Of a DNA stretch of 64,000 nucleotides, positions 1-9,988 are shown piece after piece. The DNA is from Halomonas sp. 54_146. Lineage in GTDB: Bacteria > Pseudomonadota > Gammaproteobacteria > Pseudomonadales > Halomonadaceae. A model generated the notes under the pieces. It was not told the origin of the DNA. It saw nothing but the letters and a program-made list of their open reading frames with translations, and did no database searches. The translations under genes and the position numbers were made by a program. The stretch's first letter is position 1. Every line of letters starts with the position of its first letter. The stretch covers positions 62,001-126,000 of the forward strand of contig NZ_LGEN01000005.1 in assembly GCF_001507855.1 (NCBI RefSeq), read 5' to 3'.

Positions 1-41
1 AAAATCGAGATGGCAGTGGGCGTCAATTAGCATCAAAAGGC

Positions 42-1631
42 TTAGTGTTCGCGGGTAGGCTGGAAGCGAATATCCGGCCAGCGCTCCTGGGTCATCTGCA
101 GATTCACCCGGGTAGGCGCGATATAGGTAAGATAACCGCCGCCATCAATCGCCAGGTTAGTGCTGGCTTTACGCTTAAACTCTTCCAGCTTTTTAGCATC
201 TTCGCAGTAGACCCAGCGAGCGGTCTGCACATTGACGCCTTCATACAAGCAGTCGACCTTGTACTCTTCTTTAAGGCGGTGGGCGACCACATCAAACTGC
301 AGGGTACCTACGGCACCGAGAATCAGGTCATTATTATCCATGGGCATAAAGACCTGGGTAGCGCCCTCTTCGGAAAGCTGCTGCAAGCCTTTTTGCAATG
401 CTTTCATCTTTAACGGGTCTTTTAGCCGCACGCGTTTAAACAGCTCGGGGGCAAAGTGCGGTATGCCGGTAAAGCGCATGTCCTCACCCACGGTAAAGGT
501 ATCGCCAATCTGAATCGTACCGTGGTTGTGAAGGCCGATAATATCGCCAGGCCAGGCCTCTTCCACTTGAGAGCGGTCGGAGGCCATAAAGGTCAATGCA
601 TCGGCAATTTTGACGTCTTTACCAATACGCACATGGCGCATTTTCATGTTCTTTTCGTACTTGCCTGAACAAACCCGCAAAAAGGCGATGCGATCGCGGT
701 GATTGGGGTCCATATTGGCCTGAATTTTAAACACGAAGCCCGTAAAGCGATCATCGTCGGCAGTGACAACCCGGGTATTGGTTTCATGAGACTGGGGTGG
801 CGGCGCGTATTCAACAAAGCCATCCATCATCTCGCGAACCCCAAAGTTACCCATGGCAGTACCGAAATAGACGGGCGAAAGCTCACCGCGGCGATAAGCA
901 TCCAGATCAAACTCATGGGAAGCCCCACGCACCAACTCCACTTCCATGCGTAGCTCTTCGGCCTGATCTTCACCTAAAACGGCATCTACTTCGGGGCTAT
1001 GCAAACCTTCAATGCGCTTATCATCGGGGATTCGGCTACCCTGCCCCTGGGTGTAAAGGTGAATCACATCGTTATAAAGATGGTAGACGCCTTTAAAGTG
1101 GCGCCCCATGCCAATCGGCCAAGTCATTGGCGCGCATTGGATATTCAGTACCGTTTCGACTTCGTCCATCACCTCAATCGGGTCACGGATATCGCGGTCC
1201 ATTTTATTGATAAAGGTGAGAATCGGCGTTGTGCGCAGCCGGCACACTTCCATCAACTTAATGGTGCGATCCTCAACGCCTTTGGCACCGTCGATCACCA
1301 TCAAGGCAGAGTCAACCGCGGTGAGCGTGCGGTAGGTATCTTCAGAGAAGTCTTCGTGACCGGGCGTATCCAGCAGGTTGACAATGCGCCCACCGTAGGG
1401 GAACTGCATGACCGAGGTCGTGACCGAGATACCCCGCTCCTGCTCCATTTTCATCCAGTCAGAGGTAGCATGGCGATCATTACGCTTACTTTTCACTGAA
1501 CCGGCTAGCTGGATCGCGTTTCCGAACAGCAGCATTTTTTCAGTGATGGTGGTTTTACCGGCATCAGGATGCGAAATGATAGCAAAGGTGCGTCTTAGCT
1601 CGGCTTCACGGGCTAGTTGAGTGTCTTTCAT
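42..1631 (-). CDS. prfC: Peptide chain release factor 3 (RF3)
   Basis: 529-aa ORF with translational GTPase motifs ([36 protein letters not shown]) and RF3-like architecture. Confidence 0.96.
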   Translation of the reverse strand: MKDTQLAREAELRRTFAIISHPDAGKTTITEKMLLFGNAIQLAGSVKSKRNDRHATSDWMKMEQERGISVTTSVMQFPYGGRIVNLLDTPGHEDFSEDTYRTLTAVDSALMVIDGAKGVEDRTIKLMEVCRLRTTPILTFINKMDRDIRDPIEVMDEVETVLNIQCAPMTWPIGMGRHFKGVYHLYNDVIHLYTQGQGSRIPDDKRIEGLHSPEVDAVLGEDQAEELRMEVELVRGASHEFDLDAYRRGELSPVYFGTAMGNFGVREMMDGFVEYAPPPQSHETNTRVVTADDDRFTGFVFKIQANMDPNHRDRIAFLRVCSGKYEKNMKMRHVRIGKDVKIADALTFMASDRSQVEEAWPGDIIGLHNHGTIQIGDTFTVGEDMRFTGIPHFAPELFKRVRLKDPLKMKALQKGLQQLSEEGATQVFMPMDNNDLILGAVGTLQFDVVAHRLKEEYKVDCLYEGVNVQTARWVYCEDAKKLEEFKRKASTNLAIDGGGYLTYIAPTRVNLQMTQERWPDIRFQPTREH

Positions 1632-1783
1632 TATGCCTCTTCGAATATGTGTACTCAGCGCCGTTAACTGTTTTTAATTAACTGGCCACCGCGCAATGAG
1701 CATTTTCCAATGCGGCAATTGTAACGCCTGGAGGCAGTTGTTGTCGCGGGTGGCTTCACGCTACCTGATTCCGAAGAAAGGCC

Positions 1784-1814
1784 AAAAAAAACGCTGACCA
1801 GGTCAGCGTTTTTT
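1784..1814. terminator. Bidirectional rho-independent terminator
   Basis: AAAAAAAACGCTGACC-AGGTCAGCGTTTTTT: perfect stem flanked by A-tract and T-tract. Confidence 0.85.
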
Positions 1815-1850
1815 CACAGTTGGCGGCAACTAATGGTACCGTCAAAGACA

Positions 1851-2060
1851 TCAGACGTAGGTATTCACCTGCGTGCCTACATTGCCTTCTTTAGCGAGAT
1901 CTGGCTGAGCACCCGTATCTGCAGACGCCATGATTTCGGTCACTTGATCAGCCTGCGCATCCAAAGCTTCCGTAAACACCTGCATTTGGGCTTGTTCGGC
2001 TGTCTGTGCCTGGTTCATGTACAGCGACGCGCTTACTGCACTGCTAATGCCTACATCCAT
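1851..2060 (-). CDS. Small YjfB-like putative motility protein
   Basis: 69-aa ORF MDVGISSAVSASLYMNQAQTAEQAQMQVFTEALDAQADQ... resembling the YjfB family; terminator lies beyond its 3' end. Confidence 0.55.
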   Translation of the reverse strand: MDVGISSAVSASLYMNQAQTAEQAQMQVFTEALDAQADQVTEIMASADTGAQPDLAKEGNVGTQVNTYV

Positions 2061-2193
2061 ATTTCACCTCATGGTAAGCAAATGTACTTACAAGCTAGCA
2101 AAGCATTAGGACACACGCAAAAAATTATTCCTGTTGCTAATTAATGCGGCTAATTAATGAGCGCAGCCGCATTGATGACTAGAATCTATCCAA

Positions 2194-3435
2194 CTAGAAC
2201 CTGTCAGCGCGAAACGGTGCCATATCAATAGCTGTCGGCTGCCCTTCCATCATATCCGCCAGTAACTGCCCGGTAGCAGGGCCTAATGTGAACCCTTGAT
2301 GCCCGTGCCCAAAGGCAAGCCATAACCCAGGGTGACGCGGCGCGGGGCCAATAATCGGCTTCATATCGGGCAAGCAAGGGCGCGCACCCTTCCAGGCGGC
2401 CTCATCCTTGCGCTCCCCTAGCGGGAACACGCTGCGTGCTACCTTTTCTGCAGCCCCTAACTGGTTAACATCAGCGGGGGCATCCAAACTATCTAACTCT
2501 GCCCCGGTGGTCAAACGGACCCCTGCGTTCATCGGCGCCAGCAAATAGCCAACCTCTGCATCCATCAGCCAATAATTCAGTTTCGCGGGTGCTTGAGAAG
2601 CGTAGTGCATGTGATAGCCGCGCTTTACAAAGGTAGGGAAGTGATAGCCCAGCTCTTTTAGCCAACTGCCCGCCCAAGGGCCGAGCGCCACAACCACTTC
2701 GTCTGCTTCTAGCGTTTCAGAGGCAGTATTCACCTGCCAACGATCCCCCACCTGCTGAACAGAGCGAATATCCGCCTGTAAAATACGCCCGCCATCATTA
2801 CTAAACGCTTGAGCATAAGCCGCCACCAGCGCACCCGGATCAGCAACGGTCCAGGGGTCAAGCCAATGAATCGCACCGATAATGGCGTCGCTCAAGGAAG
2901 GCTCTTTTTCCACAAGCGCCGCCCTATCCAACTGCTCAAACTGCACGCCATAAAGACGCCGCGCCTCTTCGGCCTCTTTTATCCGCGCCGCCAATTTTTC
3001 AGGGGTGCGGTAAAGCTCCAGCCACCCCTGGCGGCGCACTAAATGCTCAGCGCCTGCAGCATCAATCATCGGGCCATGGGTTTTTAGCGAAAGCTGAATC
3101 AGTGAAGCGTATTCCGGCACAATTTTTTGGTAAGCCTTCGGCGCTGAGTTCATCCAATAGCGCAGCAAAGGGGATGCCGCATTCACCATGCCCACGGGGC
3201 GGTAACGTATATCGACTCTGCGGTTAGGCAACACACTCAATAGCGTTTTGAGATCACGCGGAAAAGGGTAAGGCCTGACGGCTTCTCGTTGAATAATGCC
3301 CGCATTGCCAAACGATGTTTCTCGACCAGGCTGCAGGCGATCTACCAATGTGACGTCATGACCACGCTGCCGTAGATGCCAAGCAATGCTGACACCCACC
3401 ATGCCTGCTCCTAAAACTACTGTTTGACGCGCCAT
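2194..3435 (-). CDS. FAD-dependent D-amino acid dehydrogenase-type oxidoreductase (DAO family)
   Basis: N-terminal Rossmann motif VVLGAGMVGVSIAWHLRQRGHDVTLVDR and DadA-like C-terminus (GARPCLPDMKPIIGPAPRHPGLWLAFGHGHQGFTLGPATGQLLADMM). Confidence 0.9.
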   Translation of the reverse strand: MARQTVVLGAGMVGVSIAWHLRQRGHDVTLVDRLQPGRETSFGNAGIIQREAVRPYPFPRDLKTLLSVLPNRRVDIRYRPVGMVNAASPLLRYWMNSAPKAYQKIVPEYASLIQLSLKTHGPMIDAAGAEHLVRRQGWLELYRTPEKLAARIKEAEEARRLYGVQFEQLDRAALVEKEPSLSDAIIGAIHWLDPWTVADPGALVAAYAQAFSNDGGRILQADIRSVQQVGDRWQVNTASETLEADEVVVALGPWAGSWLKELGYHFPTFVKRGYHMHYASQAPAKLNYWLMDAEVGYLLAPMNAGVRLTTGAELDSLDAPADVNQLGAAEKVARSVFPLGERKDEAAWKGARPCLPDMKPIIGPAPRHPGLWLAFGHGHQGFTLGPATGQLLADMMEGQPTAIDMAPFRADRF

Positions 3436-3758
3436 TGTGATGCACTCCCCATTGCCTGATCAGAACCACTAGCCATGAATAATAACTATTTGAAAAGTAT
3501 CACTAAAAAAGACGCTTTTATAGAGTAGAAATCGCTATTTTTATGCTAAAAAACAGTTATAAAAACCGTCAAAATAACTAAAAGCGACGACTTCACTACC
3601 ATTCGGGGAATCGACGATTGCGGACTATAAGCACTGCTGCTATATGGCTCGGCAATTTTTTCTGCAGATTTATTTCTACGGGCAGGCACACTGAAGCCAT
3701 CCCACGTTAGCGCAGGTGCAGCGAAAAAGGCAGGCGCGAGAAGTGAGACCACAAAAAC

Positions 3759-3779
3759 AAAAAAAGCCCATCAAGGGCA
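3759..3779 (-). terminator. Terminator of the tRNA operon
   Basis: Minus strand: ATGCCCTTGATGGGCTTTTTTTGTTTTTG. Confidence 0.6.
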
Positions 3780-3853
3780 TCGGATTTTTACTAAATAAAC
3801 GCAAGGAAATTAAAGTACAGGAAGGAAATACAAAGGAGGATAAATCAAGATAA

Positions 3854-3929
3854 TGGGGTGGATGATGGGACTTGAACCCACGACCACCGGAGTCACAATC
3901 CGGGGCTCTACCACTGAGCTACACCCACC
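3854..3929 (-). tRNA. tRNA-His (GTG), copy 1
   Basis: Minus strand GGTGGGTGTAGCTCAGTGGTAGAGCCCCGGATTGTGACTCCGGTGGTCGTGGGTTCAAGTCCCATCATCCACCCCA; anticodon GTG, extra 5' G, CCA encoded. Confidence 0.95.
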
Positions 3930-3962
3930 ACAACCTAAAACTGGGAACGCACTTATTGTCAC

Positions 3963-4038
3963 TGGGGTGGATGATGGGATTTGAACCCACGACCACCGGA
4001 GTCACAATCCGGGGCTCTACCCCTGAGCTACACCCACC
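3963..4038 (-). tRNA. tRNA-His (GTG), copy 2
   Basis: Same as copy 1 apart from one D-loop and one T-loop difference (AGGGG vs AGTGG; TTCAAAT vs TTCAAGT). Confidence 0.94.
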
Positions 4039-4129
4039 ATAGACAATATTGCGAAAGACAGTAATACGAAGAGACGATCAATACTTGATTAGGGGAATAA
4101 TTCTGACAGGTTAGCACCACGCAATTAGA

Positions 4130-4206
4130 TGGCACGCCCAGCAGGAATCGAACCCGCAACCTACGGCTTAGAAGGCCGTTGCTCTATCCGGTTGAGCTAT
4201 GGGCGC
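4130..4206 (-). tRNA. tRNA-Arg (TCT)
   Basis: GCGCCCATAGCTCAACCGGATAGAGCAACGGCCTTCTAAGCCGTAGGTTGCGGGTTCGATTCCTGCTGGGCGTGCCA; anticodon TCT. Confidence 0.95.
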
Positions 4207-4296
4207 ACAAAAAGTATTCAAGGAATACGAATACTGATGAGCACTAGACCACAACCAAAGCTTGGAAAAGCAAACTGCTACCCTTCGCGTTAAGTG

Positions 4297-4373
4297 TGGT
4301 CGGGATGGAGGGATTCGAACCCCCGACATCCTGCTCCCAAAGCAGGCGCGCTACCAGACTGCGCTACATCCCG
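4297..4373 (-). tRNA. tRNA-Pro (TGG)
   Basis: CGGGATGTAGCGCAGTCTGGTAGCGCGCCTGCTTTGGGAGCAGGATGTCGGGGGTTCGAATCCCTCCATCCCGACCA; anticodon TGG. Confidence 0.95.
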
Positions 4374-4581
4374 ATTTCTTCACCCTAGACGCTACCGCTT
4401 TGCCGTCTCAAGCGAGGCATATATTACTACTTTTCATTTTAAAGTCAACCATAAAAGTGATTGTTAGTTTAGGCGCTTTGCCTGGATGCCCTGGCGTGCG
4501 AAAATTAACGCCTTCAAATGAGCGCCAGTCAGGTTGCGCTCTGATGCCTAGCCATTTCAATGTCTACAGGGATTTCACTAC

Positions 4582-5454
4582 ATGACCGCCCAACTAATCG
4601 ATGGCAAAGCCATCGCTGCTACTGTCCGTCAACAGGTTGCCGTAAAAGTCGCTGCGCGCCGACAAGCTGGCGCAAGAGCACCGGGGCTGGCGGTGGTTGT
4701 GGTCGGGGACGATCCCGCCTCTCAAGTTTATGTCAATAATAAGCATCGCGCCTGCGAGCAAGCCGGCATTATTTCATTGCTACATGCGCTGCCTTCCGAT
4801 ACGTCACAGCATGATTTAGAAGCCCTAGTTGACCAACTCAATAACGACCCAACGGTTGACGGTATCCTGGTACAGCTGCCGCTACCCAAACATCTCAATG
4901 CCGGGCCTATTTTAGAGCGTATCCGCCCTGACAAAGATGTCGATGGCTTTCACCCCTATAACTTAGGGCGTTTAGCCCAACGGCTGCCTGCGCTACGCCC
5001 CTGCACACCGAAAGGCATCATGACCCTACTGGCTCAAAGCGATATTGCCATACGCGGGCTGGACGCCACCGTAGTGGGTGCCTCTAACATCGTTGGCCGC
5101 CCTATGGCCCTGGAGCTTATGCTGGCGGGCTGTACCACCACAGTATGCCACCGCTTTACCCGCAACCTCGAAGAACACGTCCGCCGCGCGGATATTCTCG
5201 TCGCAGCTGTCGGCAAGCCGGGGCTCATTAAAGGGGAGTGGATTAAACCCGGGGCTGTCGTGATTGATGTTGGCATCAACCGCCAAGAAGATGGCAGCTT
5301 AATCGGTGATATCGATTTTACTGCCGCCGCTGAACGCGCCAGCTTTATTACGCCGGTTCCTGGCGGCGTCGGCCCCATGACTGTTGCGACACTGCTGGAA
5401 AACACTTTAGAAGCTGCCGAACAACACGACCTAGCCGAACAGGCGCAGGCTTGA
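4582..5454 (+). CDS. folD: Bifunctional methylenetetrahydrofolate dehydrogenase/cyclohydrolase
   Basis: FolD motifs [53 protein letters not shown]. Confidence 0.97.
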   Translation: MTAQLIDGKAIAATVRQQVAVKVAARRQAGARAPGLAVVVVGDDPASQVYVNNKHRACEQAGIISLLHALPSDTSQHDLEALVDQLNNDPTVDGILVQLPLPKHLNAGPILERIRPDKDVDGFHPYNLGRLAQRLPALRPCTPKGIMTLLAQSDIAIRGLDATVVGASNIVGRPMALELMLAGCTTTVCHRFTRNLEEHVRRADILVAAVGKPGLIKGEWIKPGAVVIDVGINRQEDGSLIGDIDFTAAAERASFITPVPGGVGPMTVATLLENTLEAAEQHDLAEQAQA

Positions 5455-5527
5455 GTTAGCGCCTAGTTTTAGCACTCTCTTGTTAACCTTCCCTTATTAA
5501 CCCCTTCTTCTCAAGGAGCATGGCGCA

Positions 5528-6235
5528 GTGAAGCGTATTGGTATTATTGGCGCGATGGCGCAGGAAGTGAGTACGCTGGTTAGCCAGCTAGAAAGCGCCC
5601 AGCGCTATGAGCACGCAGGCTTTGTATTTCATACCGGTACACGCTATGGCCTAGAGCTCATCGTACTGCAATCGGGCATCGGCAAGGTCAACGCCGCGGT
5701 GGGAACCGCTATTTTATTAGAGCGCCATCAACCCGACGCCATTATCAACACCGGTTCTGCCGGCGGGTTCGCCGCTGATTTGAGCATTGGTGATGTAATC
5801 ATCTCAGATGAAGTGCGCCATCACGACGTAGACGCGGTGGTATTTGGCTATGAAATCGGCCAGGTGCCGGGCATGCCTGCCGCTTACCAAGCGGATATAC
5901 AGCTACGCGAGATCGCACGTAACGCTATTACCTCGTTAGGTGAAGTCCAGGTGCGTGAAGGGCTGATTGCCACCGGTGACGCCTTCATGGCTGACCCTGC
6001 CCGGGTTGATGCTACCCGCGCACAGTTCCCCACCATGCTGGCGGTAGAAATGGAAGGCGCTGCTATTGCTCAGACATGTCATCTCTACCAGTGCCCTTTC
6101 GTGGTTATCCGTGCGCTTTCTGATATACCGGGCAGTGGCGACAACCACCTCTCATTTGATGAGTTTCTGGAAGTCGCCGCCGACCACTCTTCACGCATGG
6201 TCGACCAGATGCTCAAGCAGCTTGGCAACACCTAA
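5528..6235 (+). CDS. mtnN: 5'-methylthioadenosine/S-adenosylhomocysteine nucleosidase
   Basis: MKRIGIIGAMAQEVSTLVSQLE..., NTGSAGGF, AVEMEGAAIAQTCH, RALSDIPGSGDN. Confidence 0.95.
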   Translation: MKRIGIIGAMAQEVSTLVSQLESAQRYEHAGFVFHTGTRYGLELIVLQSGIGKVNAAVGTAILLERHQPDAIINTGSAGGFAADLSIGDVIISDEVRHHDVDAVVFGYEIGQVPGMPAAYQADIQLREIARNAITSLGEVQVREGLIATGDAFMADPARVDATRAQFPTMLAVEMEGAAIAQTCHLYQCPFVVIRALSDIPGSGDNHLSFDEFLEVAADHSSRMVDQMLKQLGNT

Positions 6236-6318
6236 ACGTCTAACCTAACGGCCATTAGTTGAGCGCTCGTTGCCGTCGACCCCTTAGCCGACGGCAACGA
6301 TCACGCTAATCACGCTCT

Positions 6319-6362
6319 CTACGATCTACAACCTATAGTCTATAGCCTACGATTTACGATTT
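6319..6362 (-). repeat. 7-nt-period array of six stop trinucleotides at pyrC 3' end
   Basis: Minus strand AATCGTA AATCGTA GGCTATA GACTATA GGTTGTA GATCGTA G. Confidence 0.9.
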
Positions 6363-7391
6363 GACCGCCCAGCTCAGCGTCTCTCCAGCCAGCAGCGGAA
6401 TAATCTGTTCGCCCTGGGCGTAGGGATAGCTCTCCGGCAGCTGCCATTCTCTTCGTTCTAGCGTAATGGTGTCTGCGTTAGGCGCCAGCCCATAAAAACG
6501 CGGACCATTTAGGCTGGCAAACGCTTCTAGTTTATCCAAGGCGTTCATTTCATCGAAAGCGGTGGCATATAGCTCAATGGCTGCAGGGGCGGTATAGGCA
6601 CCCGCACAGCCACAGTTTGATTCTTTCGCCCCCTGAGCGTGTGGCGCGCTATCGGTACCTAAAAAGAACTTATGGCTACCGCTAGTGGCTGCTTTTAACA
6701 GCGCTTGGCGATGCTGCTCGCGCTTGAGAATCGGCAGGCAGTAGTAGTGTGGGCGAATACCGCCCACCAGCATCTTATTGCGGTTAAACAGCAGGTGGTG
6801 AGCAGTAATGGTCGCCGCCACATTATCGGGTGCCTGAGCGACAAACTCCGCCGCCTGCTCAGTGGTAATATGCTCAAACACCACTTTCAGCGTCGGGTGG
6901 CGCTCCAGCAGTGGCTTCATCACCTTTTCGATAAACACCGCTTCACGATCGAAAATGTCAATCTGCGCATCGGTGACCTCCCCATGCACCAAAAGAGGCA
7001 TACCCACCTTAACCATCATCGCAATGGTGGCGTCACACAAAGACAGATCAGTCACGCCCGAGTCAGAATTGGTCGTCGCTCCCGCCGGGTAAAGCTTCAC
7101 CGCTTTCACAATGCCGCTTTGTGCTGCGCGCTCAATCTCTTCTGGCGGCGTTGTGTCGGTAAGATAAAGCACCATTAAAGGCTCAAACGCACTGCCCGCT
7201 GGCAGCGCCTGCACAATACGCTGACGATACTCAAGCGCCTGAGCCGTGGTCGTAATAGGCGGCGTTAAATTGGGCATGATAATGGCGCGCCCCATTTGTG
7301 CTGCACTATGGCCTACGACGGCTTTAAGTGCCTCATCGTCGCGTAAATGGAGGTGCCAATCATCGGGGCGTGTCAGTGTGACAGTATCCAC
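6354..7391 (-). CDS. pyrC: Dihydroorotase
   Basis: [52 protein letters not shown]: homodimeric class dihydroorotase. Confidence 0.96.
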   Translation of the reverse strand: MDTVTLTRPDDWHLHLRDDEALKAVVGHSAAQMGRAIIMPNLTPPITTTAQALEYRQRIVQALPAGSAFEPLMVLYLTDTTPPEEIERAAQSGIVKAVKLYPAGATTNSDSGVTDLSLCDATIAMMVKVGMPLLVHGEVTDAQIDIFDREAVFIEKVMKPLLERHPTLKVVFEHITTEQAAEFVAQAPDNVAATITAHHLLFNRNKMLVGGIRPHYYCLPILKREQHRQALLKAATSGSHKFFLGTDSAPHAQGAKESNCGCAGAYTAPAAIELYATAFDEMNALDKLEAFASLNGPRFYGLAPNADTITLERREWQLPESYPYAQGEQIIPLLAGETLSWAVKS

Positions 7392-7572
7392 GGTAAGTCC
7401 TTGCTGAAGTTAAGCCGAGTGAAGTTAATCCGGGTAAAAGCAGTGTGCACAGTATACGCCATTGAGCGCCGGGATAAATCCGCTACTCAAGCGCCACACC
7501 CCCGCCCAAGTGTCGTATCATGGCGGCTTCTTTTTTCACTGTTATTGTTTATCGGTAAGGATCTGGTTGCTT

Positions 7573-7989
7573 ATGCAGAACGTGCGACGCTATGCGGATA
7601 TCATTGCCAGCCTGGAAGGGTTGCTATGGCTAAGCCTTGCTTGGTCCATTTCATTGTCCGTCCACATTGGCAGCACGGAACCCACCCTCGCCTCCCTGTT
7701 GGTGATCGGTGCCCTGGTGTTTTTCAGCTGGGCGCATAAGCCGCTGCGCTATTTATTACGCCGCTACCATGTCCGCAAACGGCGCACTGATATGTGGATG
7801 CACACCTTGGCGCTGCCACTGCTGCTGGCAATGTTCTTTCACATTATTCTTGAAGCTCTGTTGGGTAGCGCCTGGCTTCCGCCTAAAATCTTGTTATTCA
7901 ATATACTCGCCTCTGCAGGCTGGACGACCTACGTCATGACCCTGTTTATCAAATTTGTCATTCACGGTTTTAAAACATCAACATTTTAA
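7573..7989 (+). CDS. Hypothetical small membrane protein
   Basis: ATG at 7573 within ORF 7462..7989; hydrophobic segments; immediately upstream of the sensor kinase. Confidence 0.65.
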   Translation: MQNVRRYADIIASLEGLLWLSLAWSISLSVHIGSTEPTLASLLVIGALVFFSWAHKPLRYLLRRYHVRKRRTDMWMHTLALPLLLAMFFHIILEALLGSAWLPPKILLFNILASAGWTTYVMTLFIKFVIHGFKTSTF

Positions 7990-8037
7990 ACCCTCGACAT
8001 TTTAAAACCTTGATATTTTAATTCCTCGAAAAAGTAA
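7975..8037 (+). repeat. 16-bp degenerate tandem repeat x4 spanning the 7573..7989 stop codon
   Basis: TAA at 7987, 8003, 8019, 8035. Confidence 0.9.
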
Positions 8038-8044
8038 GCTCGCC

Positions 8045-9316
8045 ATGCAAACCGCACTGCCGCTGCCGCTTTCCACACCTAACCGTAACCTGGTGCGTCT
8101 CACTATTGTGCGCGGCATTACCTGGACAGGTTTTTTACTGGCCATTATTGTCGGCGTTGAGTTACTGGCGTTTGATTTGCCGGTCACTGCCGTGGTGGGT
8201 GTGGTTATCGCCATGGGGGCACTCAACATCGCCACCTGGTGGCGGTTGGATCGACCGCGGGCGGTAACCCATCTTGAGTACTTGCTGCATTTACTCGCTG
8301 ACATTGCAGGCTTGACGCTGCTGTTTTACTTCACCGGGGGCTCCACCAACCCGTTTATCACCTATTACCTGGTTCCCGTGACCATTGCCGCGGCCACCCT
8401 ACCCTGGCGCCATGCCTGGATCATTGCCGCCTGCGCCATGGCGGGCTACACCTTTTTGATGTTCTCCTACTACCCCATTCCACAGCTAGGGCATATCAAC
8501 AGCGATACCCCCCTAAGCCTGCACATATTGGGTATGTGGCTTAATTTCGGGCTCTCGGCGGGTCTCGTTACCTTCTTCATTTATAAAATGGCCCATGCGC
8601 TGCGTAGCCGCGATCAGGCGCTATCGCGCACACGTGAGGCCGCGCTACGCAATGAACAGGTACTGGCAGTGGCTACCCAGGCAGCGGGCACCGCCCACGA
8701 GCTGGGAACGCCCCTCTCTACGATGGCGGTGCTGCTCAAGGAAATGCAGGATGACGCAGCGCCTGGTTCGGCGGTCCATCAAGACATCATCTTGCTGCGC
8801 CAGCAGGTAGACGTGTGCAAATCACGCCTGCAACATTTGGTTTCCAATGCTGATCGGCGGCGGATGGCGGAACCTGAAGTGCTCGACGCTGAAATTTGGC
8901 TAGCGGGGGTGGTACAGCGCTGGCTGGTGCTACGTCCTGATGTCAACCACCAGTTTGAGGTGGCAGAGAAACGTGGCCGCCCCTGGCTGGCGGTAGATGC
9001 CACGCTTGACCAGGCGCTAACCAATTTGTTGAACAATGCGGCTGATGCCAACCCTGAGCAGATTGCAATTCGTTTAGATTGGCAGGCAGATAACGTGGTG
9101 ATTGATATCCGCGACCATGGCCCAGGCGTTGCCATGTCCATTGCCGACCAGCTAGGTGAGACGTTTATTTCCACTAAAAGCAAAGGCATGGGAATCGGTT
9201 TATTTTTAACCCATGCCACGATCAATCGCTTTGGCGGCGGCGTGAGCCTGTATAATCACCCCGAAGGAGGTACGCTGACCGAAGTAACGCTGCCTCGCTG
9301 TGCAGCGCCGCATTAA
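8045..9316 (+). CDS. RegB/PrrB/ActS-like membrane sensor histidine kinase
   Basis: N-terminal TM segments, H-box AAGTAHELGTPLSTMAVLLKEM, C-terminal HATPase with DHGPGV and GMGIGLFLT. Confidence 0.88.
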   Translation: MQTALPLPLSTPNRNLVRLTIVRGITWTGFLLAIIVGVELLAFDLPVTAVVGVVIAMGALNIATWWRLDRPRAVTHLEYLLHLLADIAGLTLLFYFTGGSTNPFITYYLVPVTIAAATLPWRHAWIIAACAMAGYTFLMFSYYPIPQLGHINSDTPLSLHILGMWLNFGLSAGLVTFFIYKMAHALRSRDQALSRTREAALRNEQVLAVATQAAGTAHELGTPLSTMAVLLKEMQDDAAPGSAVHQDIILLRQQVDVCKSRLQHLVSNADRRRMAEPEVLDAEIWLAGVVQRWLVLRPDVNHQFEVAEKRGRPWLAVDATLDQALTNLLNNAADANPEQIAIRLDWQADNVVIDIRDHGPGVAMSIADQLGETFISTKSKGMGIGLFLTHATINRFGGGVSLYNHPEGGTLTEVTLPRCAAPH

Positions 9317-9359
9317 TCTACGCCTGTCAAAGCATCTCCAGTACTGGATTGAGGACATC

Positions 9360-9899
9360 ATGCCAACCCGAGAGCAACGTCTGCTGATCATTGATGACGA
9401 TGAAATGTTTTGCCATGTATTAAATCGCGCCCTCACTCGGCGCGGCTATGAAGTGATGGTCGCCCACGATGCTGAGCAAGCACTCACCATGGCGGCGCAG
9501 TTCCTACCTAGCATGGCAACCCTTGACTTAAAACTTGAAAATAGCTCGGGTCTAAAACTGCTTCCGGAGCTAATCGGCATCGCGCCCCACTGCCGCATCG
9601 TGGTGCTTACCGGCTATTCCAGCATTGCAACGGCGGTTGAGGCCATTAAGCTCGGTGCCGCCAATTATCTGTGCAAGCCAGTGGATGCAGACGATGTACT
9701 GGCAGCCTTTGAACGGCAGCAAGGGGACCCAGATATCGAGCTTGCTGACAACCCGCCTTCGATCAACCGCATTACCTGGGAGCATATTCAGAAAGTGCTG
9801 CAAGAACACGACGGCAATATTTCCGCTACCGCCCGCGCGCTGGGCATGCACCGGCGCACACTGCAGCGCAAGTTACAAAAACGCCCGGTACGCCGCTAG
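9360..9899 (+). CDS. RegA/PrrA/ActR-like response regulator
   Basis: Receiver domain (LLIIDDDEMF, VLTGYSSIATAVEAIKLGAANYLCKPVDADDVL) plus Fis-type HTH (ISATARALGMHRRTLQRKLQKRP). Confidence 0.9.
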   Translation: MPTREQRLLIIDDDEMFCHVLNRALTRRGYEVMVAHDAEQALTMAAQFLPSMATLDLKLENSSGLKLLPELIGIAPHCRIVVLTGYSSIATAVEAIKLGAANYLCKPVDADDVLAAFERQQGDPDIELADNPPSINRITWEHIQKVLQEHDGNISATARALGMHRRTLQRKLQKRPVRR

Positions 9900-9988
9900 A
9901 GCCCTTATAAAGCCCCCGCCGAAAGCTGACCCCCGCCATCATCAAAAGATCATCAAAAGAGAGTGCTGGTGGGGGTCGAAACCATGCT

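Noticed and set aside
3546-3752. 68-aa minus-strand ORF before the tRNA terminator
   Set aside because: No RBS or recognisable family; low-complexity composition; not supportable.
4262-4585. 107-aa ORF overlapping tRNA-Pro
   Set aside because: Runs through the complement of the tRNA; no plausible start signals or domain.
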